Below are positions 7,960 to 15,531 of a stretch of DNA of 45,360 bases, piece after piece; the stretch's first letter is position 1, and the number at the start of each line of letters is the position of its first letter. The DNA comes from an uncultured Nitrososphaerales archaeon (GTDB lineage: Archaea > Thermoproteota > Nitrososphaeria > Nitrososphaerales > JACAEJ01), in NCBI GenBank assembly GCA_938091495.1, contig CALLJF010000033.1, positions 1 through 45,360 of the forward strand. The letters are read 5' to 3'. Both the position numbers and the translations under genes were made by a program. Under the pieces are notes generated by a model. It was not told the DNA's origin. It was given only the letters and a program-made list of their open reading frames with translations, and did no database searches.

Positions 7960-9762
7960 TTGCCAATTAGAATTCTTTATGTCAATCTCTCAGAAAGATC
8001 GAGCAGAGTAGTAGATAGACCAGATTTATTCTCTAAATATCTCGGTGGCGCAGGCATAGCTTCAAAACTTCTCCTTGAAGAAGTTAGACCAGGCATAGAC
8101 CCCTTCTCTCCCGAGACACCGATAATCTTCGCAGCAGGTTATATGACTGGGGTTTTTCCATGCATGGTCAAAGCAATAGCTATGTTCAAGTCTCCTTTGA
8201 CAAAAAACCTAGGAGAATCCCATTCTGGAGGCCACTTTGCAAGCGCTCTAAGGTTTGCTGGTTATGATGCATTAGTTATTCATGGAGCATCTGAGCATCC
8301 TATCATTATAAAGATAATAGATGATGAAGTAAAAGTTAAAATGGCTGATTCCCTCTGGGGGCTATCACCTTTAGATGTTGAAAAGGCCCTTAGAGAATGT
8401 AGTTACGAAGGAATGCAGAGTGTAATAAGCTGTGGAAAGGCTGGAGAGAATCTTGTATGTTACAGCAATGTGATAGTTGATAGATTTCATCATTTTGGAA
8501 GACTAGGTCTTGGAGCTATATTTGGAAGCAAGAAGCTGAAAGCCATCTCGATCCTGGGAAGAAAAGGGATCTCATTAAAGAACCCCTTGGCTGTGAAGGA
8601 GGTTTATGAAAAATTGCATCATAAAGTTGTTATAAGCGATGAAATGTCAAAATATCATAATCTCGGGACATCGGCTAATATGCTTGAGCTAAACGAGTTG
8701 GGAGCTTTGCCCACCCATAATTTTAAGGAATCAAGGTTCAAGGATGCTGAGAGAATATCTGGAGAAACTATGGCTGAATCCTTATTGAGAAGAAAGATTT
8801 CATGCCCTGGATGTCCTATAGCATGCATACACTTGGCAGGATTGAAGACTAGCTTTGCCCCTGAGCATGAAAGAGGTAAAAAGGAGATATTTCATGAAGA
8901 AGTGTTAGTCCCATACAATTATGAGGCTATGTATGCATTAGGAAACAACCTTCTAATAAAGGACAAAAGGGATTTGATTCTTCTCATATATCGTTGTGAA
9001 AGTCTTGGCTTAGACGCTATGATGATGGGAACAGTTTTGGCATGGGTTACAGAGGCTTTTGAAGAAGGTAGAATAACCCTTGATGAAACTCTCGGAATAA
9101 AACCTGCATGGGGAGACGCTGAAGCATATATTAAAATAATTGATAATACAGTGGAAATGAAGAATAAATTTTATGCCAAGTTAGCCCAAGGTGTAGTAGC
9201 AGCTTCTGAAAAGTATGGTGGAAGAGAATATGCCATGGCATTAGGTAACAATGGTATGGCTGGATACATAACTGGTTATGGGGCCATATTAGGACCTTTA
9301 GTAGGAGCGAGGCACTCACATCTTAGCAACTCTGGATATAGTATAGATCAGAAGATTATGAATAAGCCTATAAGTATTGAGCAGATGGTTGACTTTTTGA
9401 TAGACCAAGAGGACTGGCTTTACGTTCTTTTTTCTTTAGGAGCTTGCTACTTTGCCAGAAGGATCTACAGCGAGGAAGTTGTCTGTGAAGCTCTTAAAGC
9501 TCTAGGCATAGATAAGACCCAGGATGAATTGATGAAGATGGGCAAAGAAATTTTTCATAATTTATATAAATTTAAGGTTAGAGAAGGTTTTGAGTTAAGT
9601 GAGCAAAATATACCTAAAAGAATCTTTGAAGTTCAAACCCCTCATGGCAAGCTTGAATTTGAGAAGATTAAAAGCATGATAGACTATTACATAAAGAAGA
9701 GAGAAAAGGAAGGTCTTCATTTAAAACCTGAGGAGAAGGCTTTGAAGGAGCTTCTTAAATGA
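7960..9762 (+). CDS. Tungsten-dependent aldehyde:ferredoxin oxidoreductase
   Basis: Oxidises aldehydes to carboxylic acids, or reduces acids when ferredoxin is strongly reduced, using a tungstopterin and one [4Fe-4S] cluster. At 600 residues it matches the AOR family (about 600-620). The N-terminal domain has YLGGAGIASKLL and the pterin-binding region GESHSGGHFASALRFAGYDA (about 86-105). Cluster ligands are CPGCPIAC (about 285-292) and a later Cys in SLGACYFARR. The start is TTG directly after the ferredoxin stop; no ATG/GTG alternative fits, and the protein aligns from its first residues with the AOR N-terminus (ILYVNL). Its place at the end of the CODH/ACS operon suggests acetaldehyde/acetate chemistry, but the substrate cannot be told from sequence. 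Confidence 0.92.
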   Translation: MPIRILYVNLSERSSRVVDRPDLFSKYLGGAGIASKLLLEEVRPGIDPFSPETPIIFAAGYMTGVFPCMVKAIAMFKSPLTKNLGESHSGGHFASALRFAGYDALVIHGASEHPIIIKIIDDEVKVKMADSLWGLSPLDVEKALRECSYEGMQSVISCGKAGENLVCYSNVIVDRFHHFGRLGLGAIFGSKKLKAISILGRKGISLKNPLAVKEVYEKLHHKVVISDEMSKYHNLGTSANMLELNELGALPTHNFKESRFKDAERISGETMAESLLRRKISCPGCPIACIHLAGLKTSFAPEHERGKKEIFHEEVLVPYNYEAMYALGNNLLIKDKRDLILLIYRCESLGLDAMMMGTVLAWVTEAFEEGRITLDETLGIKPAWGDAEAYIKIIDNTVEMKNKFYAKLAQGVVAASEKYGGREYAMALGNNGMAGYITGYGAILGPLVGARHSHLSNSGYSIDQKIMNKPISIEQMVDFLIDQEDWLYVLFSLGACYFARRIYSEEVVCEALKALGIDKTQDELMKMGKEIFHNLYKFKVREGFELSEQNIPKRIFEVQTPHGKLEFEKIKSMIDYYIKKREKEGLHLKPEEKALKELLK

Positions 9763-9763
9763 T

Positions 9764-9780
9764 CGATTATATAATTTATT
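9764..9780 (+). promoter_or_regulatory. Possible internal promoter for the nickel-maturation genes
   Basis: An AT-rich TATA-like run (ATTATATAATTT) lies in the 40-base gap after the AOR stop, about 35-45 bases before the start of the CooT-like gene. This fits a secondary archaeal promoter for cooT-cooC-cooC. No experimental support; read-through from the CODH/ACS operon is equally possible. Confidence 0.35.
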
Positions 9781-9811
9781 AACTTCTTTTACTAGATAAA
9801 TAGTGATAGTT

Positions 9812-10153
9812 TTGTGTGAATTCAAAGTCATCAACAAAGAAGCCAAGAAAGAGCGAAAAGTTGGAGAGGATATAGTCTATGCGAAATTTAGCGAAGATCA
9901 CGTTTTGCTCAGAGATATCCTTGGAGGAGCCACTAAAATTCATGGAGCCATAATAGAGGAAGTGGACGTAAATTCAGAAATCTTAAAATTGGCAAGTTCA
10001 CCTATAATTATAAAAATAAATAAGTTCTTGAATGCTTGTCAAAAGTGTGATTCTGAGAAAGTTTACGATAAAAAATTGGAAGCTCTTTGGGAGGATGTAA
10101 AAGCTTCCGGCGACGAGGCTATTCGTACGCTCTGGAAGAAGTATGGAAAGTGA
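9812..10153 (+). CDS. CooT-like nickel-binding protein with C-terminal extension
   Basis: The first ~60 residues resemble the CooT family, small dimeric Ni(II)-binding proteins linked to CODH maturation: VGEDIVYAKF, VLLRDILGG, HGAIIEEVDV and EILKLAS follow the CooT pattern. A GTG at 9803 gives MIVLC..., but the in-frame TTG at 9812 gives Met-Cys at the N-terminus, and Cys2 is the known nickel ligand in CooT, so 9812 is preferred. CooT is normally 61-66 residues. This protein has about 50 more at the C-terminus, including CQKC and a charged helix. It overlaps the first CooC gene by 11 bases, which ties it to nickel insertion. Assignment is by pattern and context, not by alignment. Confidence 0.65.
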   Translation: MCEFKVINKEAKKERKVGEDIVYAKFSEDHVLLRDILGGATKIHGAIIEEVDVNSEILKLASSPIIIKINKFLNACQKCDSEKVYDKKLEALWEDVKASGDEAIRTLWKKYGK

Positions 10154-10928
10154 GAAATTGACCTTTAGCATAGCGGTATCAGGCAAAGGCGGGACTGGCA
10201 AGACAACCATTACAGCCCTTCTAGTAAGGGCTTTGATCAAAAAAGTAAATGGACCCATACTTGTAATAGACGCTGATCCAAACTCTAACTTGAACGAGGC
10301 TTTAGGAATAAATATCAATAATACTATAGGAGATTTGAGGGAGAGTTTTCTTAAGAACAAAGATAACCTTCCACCAGAGCAGTCAAAGGAAGATTACCTC
10401 AACTATCTTATTCAAAGCTCTATTATAGAGACTGATGATTATGATTTTATCGCCATGGGAAGGCCTGAAGGACCTGGCTGTTACTGCTTTATCAATAACA
10501 TATTGAGAAAAATATTAGACACAATCTCTCACCACTATCCTTTGGTGTTAATAGATACAGAGGCTGGCCTCGAGCATTTTAGCAGAAGAACCACTAGAGA
10601 CTTAGACTTGCTTTTGGTTGCTACAGACCCGACTATTAGTGGTGCTAGAACAGCGAAAAGGATAAAGGAGCTCTGCAAAGAGTTGCACATAAACATTGAA
10701 AAGACTCTCCTGATTGTGAATAGAGTACCCCCTTCTATGAAAGAAAGAATTGATGAAGTGATAAAAGCATCTGGGATGGACTACTTAAGCATGATCCCTG
10801 AAGACCCTTTGATACAACAGTTCAACGCAGAAGGAAAGCCTTTATTTGATTTGCCTTCTTCATGTATAGCCTTAAAAGCTGTTGACAATCTTGTAAACGG
10901 GCTTATTCTTCAGTTAATTACAACATAA
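10143..10928 (+). CDS. cooC: CooC-like nickel-insertion ATPase (first copy)
   Basis: A 261-residue MinD/SIMIBI-class ATPase expected to deliver nickel to the CODH C cluster (or to ACS). It has a deviant Walker A motif SGKGGTGKTT near residues 13-22 with the signature lysine. Walker A' (VIDADPNSN) follows. The CooC-specific CxC motif (GPGCYCF) has cysteines at 113 and 115, where characterised CooC has its Zn/Ni-binding pair. The region LIDTEAGLEHFSRRT is also typical. It starts inside the 3' end of the CooT-like gene and is followed 15 bases later by a second paralog. Confidence 0.9.
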   Translation: MESEKLTFSIAVSGKGGTGKTTITALLVRALIKKVNGPILVIDADPNSNLNEALGININNTIGDLRESFLKNKDNLPPEQSKEDYLNYLIQSSIIETDDYDFIAMGRPEGPGCYCFINNILRKILDTISHHYPLVLIDTEAGLEHFSRRTTRDLDLLLVATDPTISGARTAKRIKELCKELHINIEKTLLIVNRVPPSMKERIDEVIKASGMDYLSMIPEDPLIQQFNAEGKPLFDLPSSCIALKAVDNLVNGLILQLITT

Positions 10929-10943
10929 TTTTGGCGATTATTA

Positions 10944-11735
10944 ATGAAGTTAGCCATAGCTGGAAAAGGAGGAGTTGGTAAGACTACTTTAGCAGGAGTC
11001 CTTGCAAGATTGTTGGCTAAGGGTGGTTACAAGGTTATTACAATAGATGCAGACCCTGCCATGAACCTTTCCTCTGTTTTAGGGATAGACCAAGAAACCG
11101 CTTCAAAAATAATCCCTATAAGCGAAAACTACGATCTAATCGAAGAAAGGACAGGGGCAAGGCCTGGCTCTTCAGGCTCTGTCTTTAGTTTAACGCCGTC
11201 CGTTCACGATATAGCTGAGAAGTACGGAGTTCTAGGTCCTGACAATACTAGGTTAATTATAATGGGAACTGTCAAGTCTGGCGGTTCTGGTTGCATGTGC
11301 CCTGCGAATTCATTGTTAAGGGCTTTGCTAAGACATATCTTGATCAATAGAAAAGATGCTGTCATAATGGATATGGAAGCTGGGTTAGAGCATCTAGGGA
11401 GAGGAACTGTTAAAGGAGTTGATGCCATTTTAAGCGTAGTTGAACCGAGAGTGCAATCCATAGAGACTGCTAATAGAATTTCAAAACTTGCTCGAGACAT
11501 AGGAGTGAATTCAATATTTACCATTGGTAATAAAGTGAAAAATGAAGAAGAGAAGAATTTTCTTTATGATACGCTGAACAAAATAAACCTTCCAATAATT
11601 GGTGTTATTCCTTACGATGAGGCTATAGCTAAGTCTGATATGCTAAGAGTTTCTCCTATTGACTTTGCACCTAACTCCCCAGCTATAAAAGCCATAGATG
11701 CTATAAAAGAAATTCTGATGAAATACTACACTTGA
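10944..11735 (+). CDS. cooC: CooC-like nickel-insertion ATPase (second copy)
   Basis: A second CooC paralog of 263 residues. Walker A is AGKGGVGKTT near residue 6 onward, Walker A' is TIDADPAMN, and the CxC pair is at 117 and 119 (GSGCMCPANS). MDMEAGLEHLGRGT corresponds to the switch region. It is clearly different from the first copy, so this is an old duplication rather than a recent one. Two CooC-type ATPases beside a CODH/ACS operon may serve the C cluster and the A cluster separately (the AcsF-like role); sequence alone cannot assign which. It ends before a convergent membrane-protein gene. Confidence 0.9.
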   Translation: MKLAIAGKGGVGKTTLAGVLARLLAKGGYKVITIDADPAMNLSSVLGIDQETASKIIPISENYDLIEERTGARPGSSGSVFSLTPSVHDIAEKYGVLGPDNTRLIIMGTVKSGGSGCMCPANSLLRALLRHILINRKDAVIMDMEAGLEHLGRGTVKGVDAILSVVEPRVQSIETANRISKLARDIGVNSIFTIGNKVKNEEEKNFLYDTLNKINLPIIGVIPYDEAIAKSDMLRVSPIDFAPNSPAIKAIDAIKEILMKYYT

Positions 11736-11798
11736 TCCTTCTTTTCTAGACTCTTTACGATAAGAAACTGCTTTTATCATTTTTAATTCAAAGTTGTA

Positions 11799-12206
11799 TT
11801 AGAAGATCAACAGTATGGCAATGGGTACAAGGATGCCTATTATCAAAGCGAGGACTATGAAGACCGCTATAGCCAGCAAAGCTATGCCAAAAGCCTGTAA
11901 CCAACCTGTGCTAAAGCTCGCTTTGTAGACCCAAAGCCAGAAGATAAAAGCAAGAACCAAAGCCAGTAAGGCTGCTTGGCTAACGCCCAAAAATCCTAGG
12001 AAGATTATTGCAAGGGTTCGAACGGATGCGAACACTATAGGACCAAGCAAAGTAGCCAGCATAGCTTGACCGAAACTTGCTTTGCCTCCTTTGATTATCT
12101 TCGCTGCTATGTAGATTGGTATGGATACAATTATCCACATTAGAACGAAAATAGCAAGAACCAAGAGAATGTAAGCTAAGCCAAAAGCCATATCATGAAA
12201 ATTCAA
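11799..12206 (-). CDS. Small integral membrane protein, unknown function
   Basis: A 135-residue, very hydrophobic protein with about four predicted membrane segments (roughly residues 8-33, 45-70, 72-94 and 102-134). A positively charged loop (KIIKGGKASFG, near 36-46) lies between the first two. No signature of a known transporter family was recognised. It lies 17 bases downstream of the SemiSWEET gene on the same strand, so the two probably share a transcript. It is convergent with cooC. Confidence 0.7.
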   Translation of the reverse strand: MNFHDMAFGLAYILLVLAIFVLMWIIVSIPIYIAAKIIKGGKASFGQAMLATLLGPIVFASVRTLAIIFLGFLGVSQAALLALVLAFIFWLWVYKASFSTGWLQAFGIALLAIAVFIVLALIIGILVPIAILLIF

Positions 12207-12223
12207 AGTCTTGTATAAAAATT

Positions 12224-12484
12224 TTAACTTTTTCTATATGACAGTTTCATTATTGCAAGCATGAATACTAAAACAAAGATTATCGAATTTGTCCAAATAA
12301 TGAACAAATCTGATCTGCTAAAGCCATAAACAATCCAAGACGTAGCTGCTATTATCAATAGAAGCAAAGTATAGAATGAGAGATCTTCAGCCTTCTTTGT
12401 CTTGAAAGTCTTTACTACTTGAGGGAAGAAGCCTACTGATGAGGCTATCAATGCTATGAATCCAACTATCTGAAAGGCATCCAT
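12224..12484 (-). CDS. SemiSWEET/PQ-loop small transporter
   Basis: An 86-residue protein with three membrane helices and the PQ motif (SVGFFPQVVKTFKTK, about 16-30). Another conserved position lies in ATSWIVYGFSRSDLFIIWTN (about 47-66). This is the single triple-helix-bundle layout of SemiSWEETs, which dimerise to move sugars or other small solutes across the cytoplasmic membrane. Its substrate is unknown. A TATA-like stretch (TTTAAATATATA on the minus strand, about 12504-12515) lies close upstream, consistent with a leaderless or short-leader transcript that also covers the next membrane protein. Confidence 0.85.
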   Translation of the reverse strand: MDAFQIVGFIALIASSVGFFPQVVKTFKTKKAEDLSFYTLLLLIIAATSWIVYGFSRSDLFIIWTNSIIFVLVFMLAIMKLSYRKS

Positions 12485-12591
12485 AATGATATTGTTCTTT
12501 ATCCATATATATTTAAAAGCCTCTATACCATGAAAATATTTTTTCCTTAATACTCTTTTTCCATGATTTCATCCTTCAGAGTAGATAAAAT

Positions 12592-12726
12592 TTATAAAAA
12601 TATAGTGATTTTTATCTTTGAATTTTGGTATCTCTGAATCAGGATAAGACTTTCTAAACCTTGTGTTATCTCCCACAATTCAGGGTCCTCTGCTGATAAA
12701 CCTGTAGCAGTTATATAAAACCATAT
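12592..12726 (-). other. Short open fragment in a gene-poor stretch, probably decayed
   Basis: The stretch from 12490 to 12760 holds no intact gene. On the minus strand a 44-codon open segment without a start codon reads LSAEDPELWEITQGLESL and then ILIQRYQNSK. In the same frame upstream, across one stop, the reading continues as NFTVVIPVSV. It may be the remnant of a protein gene lying behind the broken Cys-rich gene, but it is too short to identify and could be chance. Confidence 0.25.
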
Positions 12727-12760
12727 TTATACAGAAACTGGAATCACGACAGTGAAGTTA

Positions 12761-13715
12761 TTATCGATTAAATATTTTATTAAACAAAGAGGACAGCCAT
12801 TCAACTAAATTAAAACCTTTGTTTTCTGGTGATGTTGTCCACACAGGAGGGTCGCACAAGTATTTTGAATTTGAAGTGTATATTCCTTTAGCATAACACT
12901 GACCAGTCCCAGGATTAGGACCATTAGCATCGTCAACGCAACAATATGAAGGGGTACAGTCTGAATTATGTACACAAGGACCACATAATGTACAAGTATA
13001 ATTAGGATTTACATTATTTTGTGGCGGACTATTACTCTAGCATATCTATTCGGATAATTTGTGCATGTTATACCTTTGTTTACACAATCAGCATCATTGC
13101 AGCAAAAATTAGGGGGAGAATAAACTTCTATATACGGATCTCTCCAATGCCACCCATGAGCTGTGGTATAAACACATGTCAAAGTATAACCAGCAGAATG
13201 AGTTACTGTCTGGCCGCATTTAGAGGAATCGCATTTTATACCATTACAGTTCCTGTCGCAAAATATTGACTTGTCTTTGTCGCTTCTATAGCCTGGATAT
13301 ACTTCATCGCAAGCAGCAGAAGCAGTGCAAGCAGATTCACATGTATTAAATTCAACATAATTATTACAATCACCAGCTATGACACAGCCTTCTTTATAAC
13401 CACTAAACTTTACACAATCACCTTCGCTTTTGTCGTATTTTTCCTTCGTCTATAAACGCATCGCAATTCCAACCACCTCCTCTTTTACATATCTGTGCTT
13501 CCGGACCTGAACAAAAAACCAGCTACACTACCTTCACGTCTGTAAAATAACCTATAACACATGAAGTAAATGGAATACCATAGAAATCCTTAATATTCGT
13601 ATCATATGGTGTACAACTAGAATCGAGATATCCGAAGTATACGGCATTCGAATCTCCTATATAACAGTAACTATCTAACACACAGGCTACACCTCTGAAA
13701 TGGAGGATTGAAACT
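12761..13715 (-). pseudogene. Disrupted Cys-rich, probably secreted protein gene
   Basis: Minus-strand reading gives a Cys-rich polypeptide broken into pieces. From the 5' side: a segment with CVLDSYCYIGDSN ends at an in-frame TAG (13523-13525). It continues in the same frame (VFCSGPEAQICKRGGGWNCD) to a frameshift at a run of five T's (13438-13442). The next segment has CESACTASAACDE, RNCNGIKCDSSKCG and NFCCNDADC. A second frameshift near 13025-13045 leads to CTLCGPCVHNSDC and SYCCVDDANG, ending at TAA (12761-12763). The repeated C-x5-C and CC patterns suggest disulfide-rich extracellular modules. No signal peptide or start codon is found. Either a true pseudogene or an intact gene with homopolymer sequencing errors. 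Confidence 0.7.
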
Positions 13716-13826
13716 TACAAGAAATTTGGTTTAGTTAAAGGGAAACATTATGATAAATTGTTTCTCTCAAACTTGATTGGATACCATTCCAGCCCATTAC
13801 CTTTAACGATTTCTCTGTAGACCAAA
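13683..13826 (+). pseudogene. Possible transposase C-terminal fragment
   Basis: A start-less plus-strand segment reads PLKWRIETYKKFGLVKG, then KHYDKLFLSNLIGYH, and stops at TAG. The W-R-I-E-T-Y pattern recalls the Y/RWxIE motif near the C-terminus of IS4-like DDE transposases. It overlaps the upstream end of the disrupted Cys-rich gene on the other strand, which may mark an insertion boundary. The match is short, so confidence is low. Confidence 0.25.
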
Positions 13827-13874
13827 GTGTTTTTTTATCCGGCAAGATTTATCGGTGATGGATATGCTCGGAGC

Positions 13875-13881
13875 TATAAAA
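13875..13881 (+). promoter_or_regulatory. TATA box of tRNA-Arg
   Basis: TATAAAA lies 28 bases before the first base of the tRNA gene, the usual archaeal box A distance for a tRNA promoter. Confidence 0.6.
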
Positions 13882-13902
13882 GAGTTACGGACATATCCAG
13901 TT

Positions 13903-13989
13903 GGGCCCGTGGCTCAGCATGGATAGAGCATCGGCCCTCTATTTTTTGAGGATAGCCGGGGGTCGTGGGTTCAAATCCCACCGGGCCCG
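13903..13989 (+). tRNA. tRNA-Arg(TCT) with a 12-base intron
   Basis: Cloverleaf: acceptor GGGCCCG/CGGGCCC, D arm GCTC/GAGC, anticodon stem TCGGC/GCCGG, T arm GTGGG/CCCAC with TTCAAAT loop, discriminator G, followed by CC and a T-rich end. The anticodon loop is interrupted by a 12-base intron (13942-13953) between positions 37 and 38. CCTC pairs with GAGG to make a 4-bp helix, and a 3-base bulge ATA marks the 3' splice site: a relaxed bulge-helix-loop substrate for the archaeal splicing endonuclease. The spliced loop reads CCTCTAA, giving anticodon TCT. Position 33 is C instead of the near-universal U. The body resembles other archaeal tRNA-Arg genes. Confidence 0.88.
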
Positions 13990-14118
13990 CCTTTTATTTT
14001 AAATCCATTAAAAAGCCCATTAAGCCTATGTGGATTATCTTAACTATACTTTAAAGTCAGAGTTGAATCGAATAAAACTTAAAAGAAAAACAAATTTTAT
14101 TAATTATGGTGTTTAACT
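13990..14118 (+). other. Intergenic region with tRNA terminator and a repeated 31-mer
   Basis: T-rich DNA directly after the tRNA (CCTTTTATTTTAAA) probably ends its transcript. Bases 14016-14046 match 15481-15511 in 27 of 31 positions, with the same orientation; mismatches fall in a 5-base core. An AT-rich TATA-like run (AAATTTTATTAATTA, about 14092-14106) precedes the DJ-1 family gene. Confidence 0.5.
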
Positions 14119-14691
14119 TTGGCTAAAGCATTAGTGTTGATCGCACCAGGATTTGAGGAAATAGAAGCATCGACTATTGTGGACATCTTAAGAAGATGTA
14201 ATGTGGAAGTAACCATGGTTGGTTTAAAGCCAGATGTAATAGAAGGCTCACATAGGATAGGATTTAGAATTGATAAATCCATTGAAGAGGTATCTGTAAA
14301 AGACTTTGATGCAGTTATCTGTCCAGGCGGGTCTCCTGGTTATGAAAACCTTAGGAAAGACCAAAGAGTATTAAGCATGATTAGAGAGGCTTTTAATTCT
14401 AATAAACTTGTGGCTGCAATCTGTGCAAGTCCGGCAGTCCTTTCAGATGCAGGTATTCTTGAAGGAAAATCATGTACTATATACCCAGGTATGGAAGAAG
14501 AAATTAAAAAAGGAGGAGGTAAGCTCAAAAGAGGTTTAGTTGTAGTTGATGGAAATATAGTAACTAGTAGAGGACCAGCAACAGCCCTTCTATTCGCCCT
14601 TAAATTAGCTGAAAAGCTGGTAGGAAAAGAGGTTGCCAAAAAGGTTAGAAAAGAGACCTTAGCGGATACTGCTTTAAAATATAAACTATAA
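14119..14691 (+). CDS. DJ-1/PfpI family protein
   Basis: A 190-residue class I glutamine amidotransferase-like protein of the DJ-1 branch. The acidic residue partner is in APGFEEIEAS (near 10-19), CPGGSPGYENLR forms the next loop, and the nucleophile elbow is AAICASPAVL with the reactive Cys near 101. SRGPATALLFALKL near the C-terminus is typical of DJ-1 and not of PfpI proteases. Family members act as glyoxalase III/deglycase or redox-responsive proteins; which applies here is not visible. The start is TTG; no better start matches the N-terminal beta strand (KALVLIAPGF). It stands alone between the tRNA and an unknown gene. Confidence 0.85.
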   Translation: MAKALVLIAPGFEEIEASTIVDILRRCNVEVTMVGLKPDVIEGSHRIGFRIDKSIEEVSVKDFDAVICPGGSPGYENLRKDQRVLSMIREAFNSNKLVAAICASPAVLSDAGILEGKSCTIYPGMEEEIKKGGGKLKRGLVVVDGNIVTSRGPATALLFALKLAEKLVGKEVAKKVRKETLADTALKYKL

Positions 14692-14779
14692 AGAGCAGAT
14701 AGAAGGAGACAAAAATTTTCATATTAAAGGTAGACCCCATATAGATAGTATTTCCCGCTTTTAACTGGAGGTCTAAAAA

Positions 14780-15349
14780 ATGAGAACATTGATATATGTT
14801 CCAAGGATGTACAGAAAGGATGAATTCGAAAAACTAACTTCTGAAATTCCGGAAGATTTTGATGTGCGATCAGAAGAGTTCTGGAACTATGTAGAAAGTA
14901 AATTAAAGCCCTTTGTTGGGCATATTCACAAGGTATACTACGAATCATTGTATAAAGGTGGTGAGGAAGGCATGAAAATTCTTAATTCATTCAATAATAG
15001 AGATTATTCAATTATCAAAGAACTGGTTGAAAAAGGCGCAAAACTTCAGGAAACTGAGGATCGTTTGCTGGTTTTAGAGACCCAAGCTTGGCTTGAGCAA
15101 GCAAGAAGCAAATCAGATATTATAATTAAAGAGATGTATGATAAATGCATAGGAGACCGAAGCAAGCATATTTCGAACGTAATTGATCAAACATTAAAAG
15201 ATAATGAAATTGGTATTATTTTTATTGAATCAGGCTATAAACTCAACCTGCCAGAAGATATAAGAGTTATAAAGATGTGCCCTTTTGAGCCAAGTGATTA
15301 TTTAAATATACAGATTCAGAAATTGAAGTTGAGAAAAGCTAATTTATAA
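14780..15349 (+). CDS. Conserved-looking protein of unknown function
   Basis: A 189-residue soluble protein that I cannot assign to a family. It begins with a beta strand (RTLIYVPRMY), is rich in helical charged stretches (about 20-120), and ends with a second alpha/beta part (EIGIIFIESGYKL, then DIRVIKMCPF). The overall alternation suggests a small alpha/beta domain. It has its own ATG preceded by GGAGG (14767-14771). It is separated by about 125 bases from the ABC permease, so co-transcription is uncertain. Confidence 0.6.
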   Translation: MRTLIYVPRMYRKDEFEKLTSEIPEDFDVRSEEFWNYVESKLKPFVGHIHKVYYESLYKGGEEGMKILNSFNNRDYSIIKELVEKGAKLQETEDRLLVLETQAWLEQARSKSDIIIKEMYDKCIGDRSKHISNVIDQTLKDNEIGIIFIESGYKLNLPEDIRVIKMCPFEPSDYLNIQIQKLKLRKANL

Positions 15350-15531
15350 TAAGATCAACTATTAGCTAAAGCTTAGACCGTAATAAAAGAAGTGAAGAAA
15401 GTATCTTTTATTCGAGCATTAAACTGTCTCAATGATTATCTATTAGATTAAATTAATAAACTTATTCAGACACTATGTTCCCCATTAAGCCTATATATCT
15501 TATCTTAACTAATTTTTTGCAGTCAAGTTGG

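Noticed and set aside
13021-13269. 82-codon plus-strand ORF
   Set aside because: It is antisense to the Cys-rich pseudogene, whose minus-strand reading has a far more protein-like pattern.
13697-13716. CRISPR-repeat-like end (GGAGGATTGAAAC)
   Set aside because: Archaeal CRISPR repeats often end in ATTGAAAC, but there is only one copy, no regularly spaced repeats and no cas genes.
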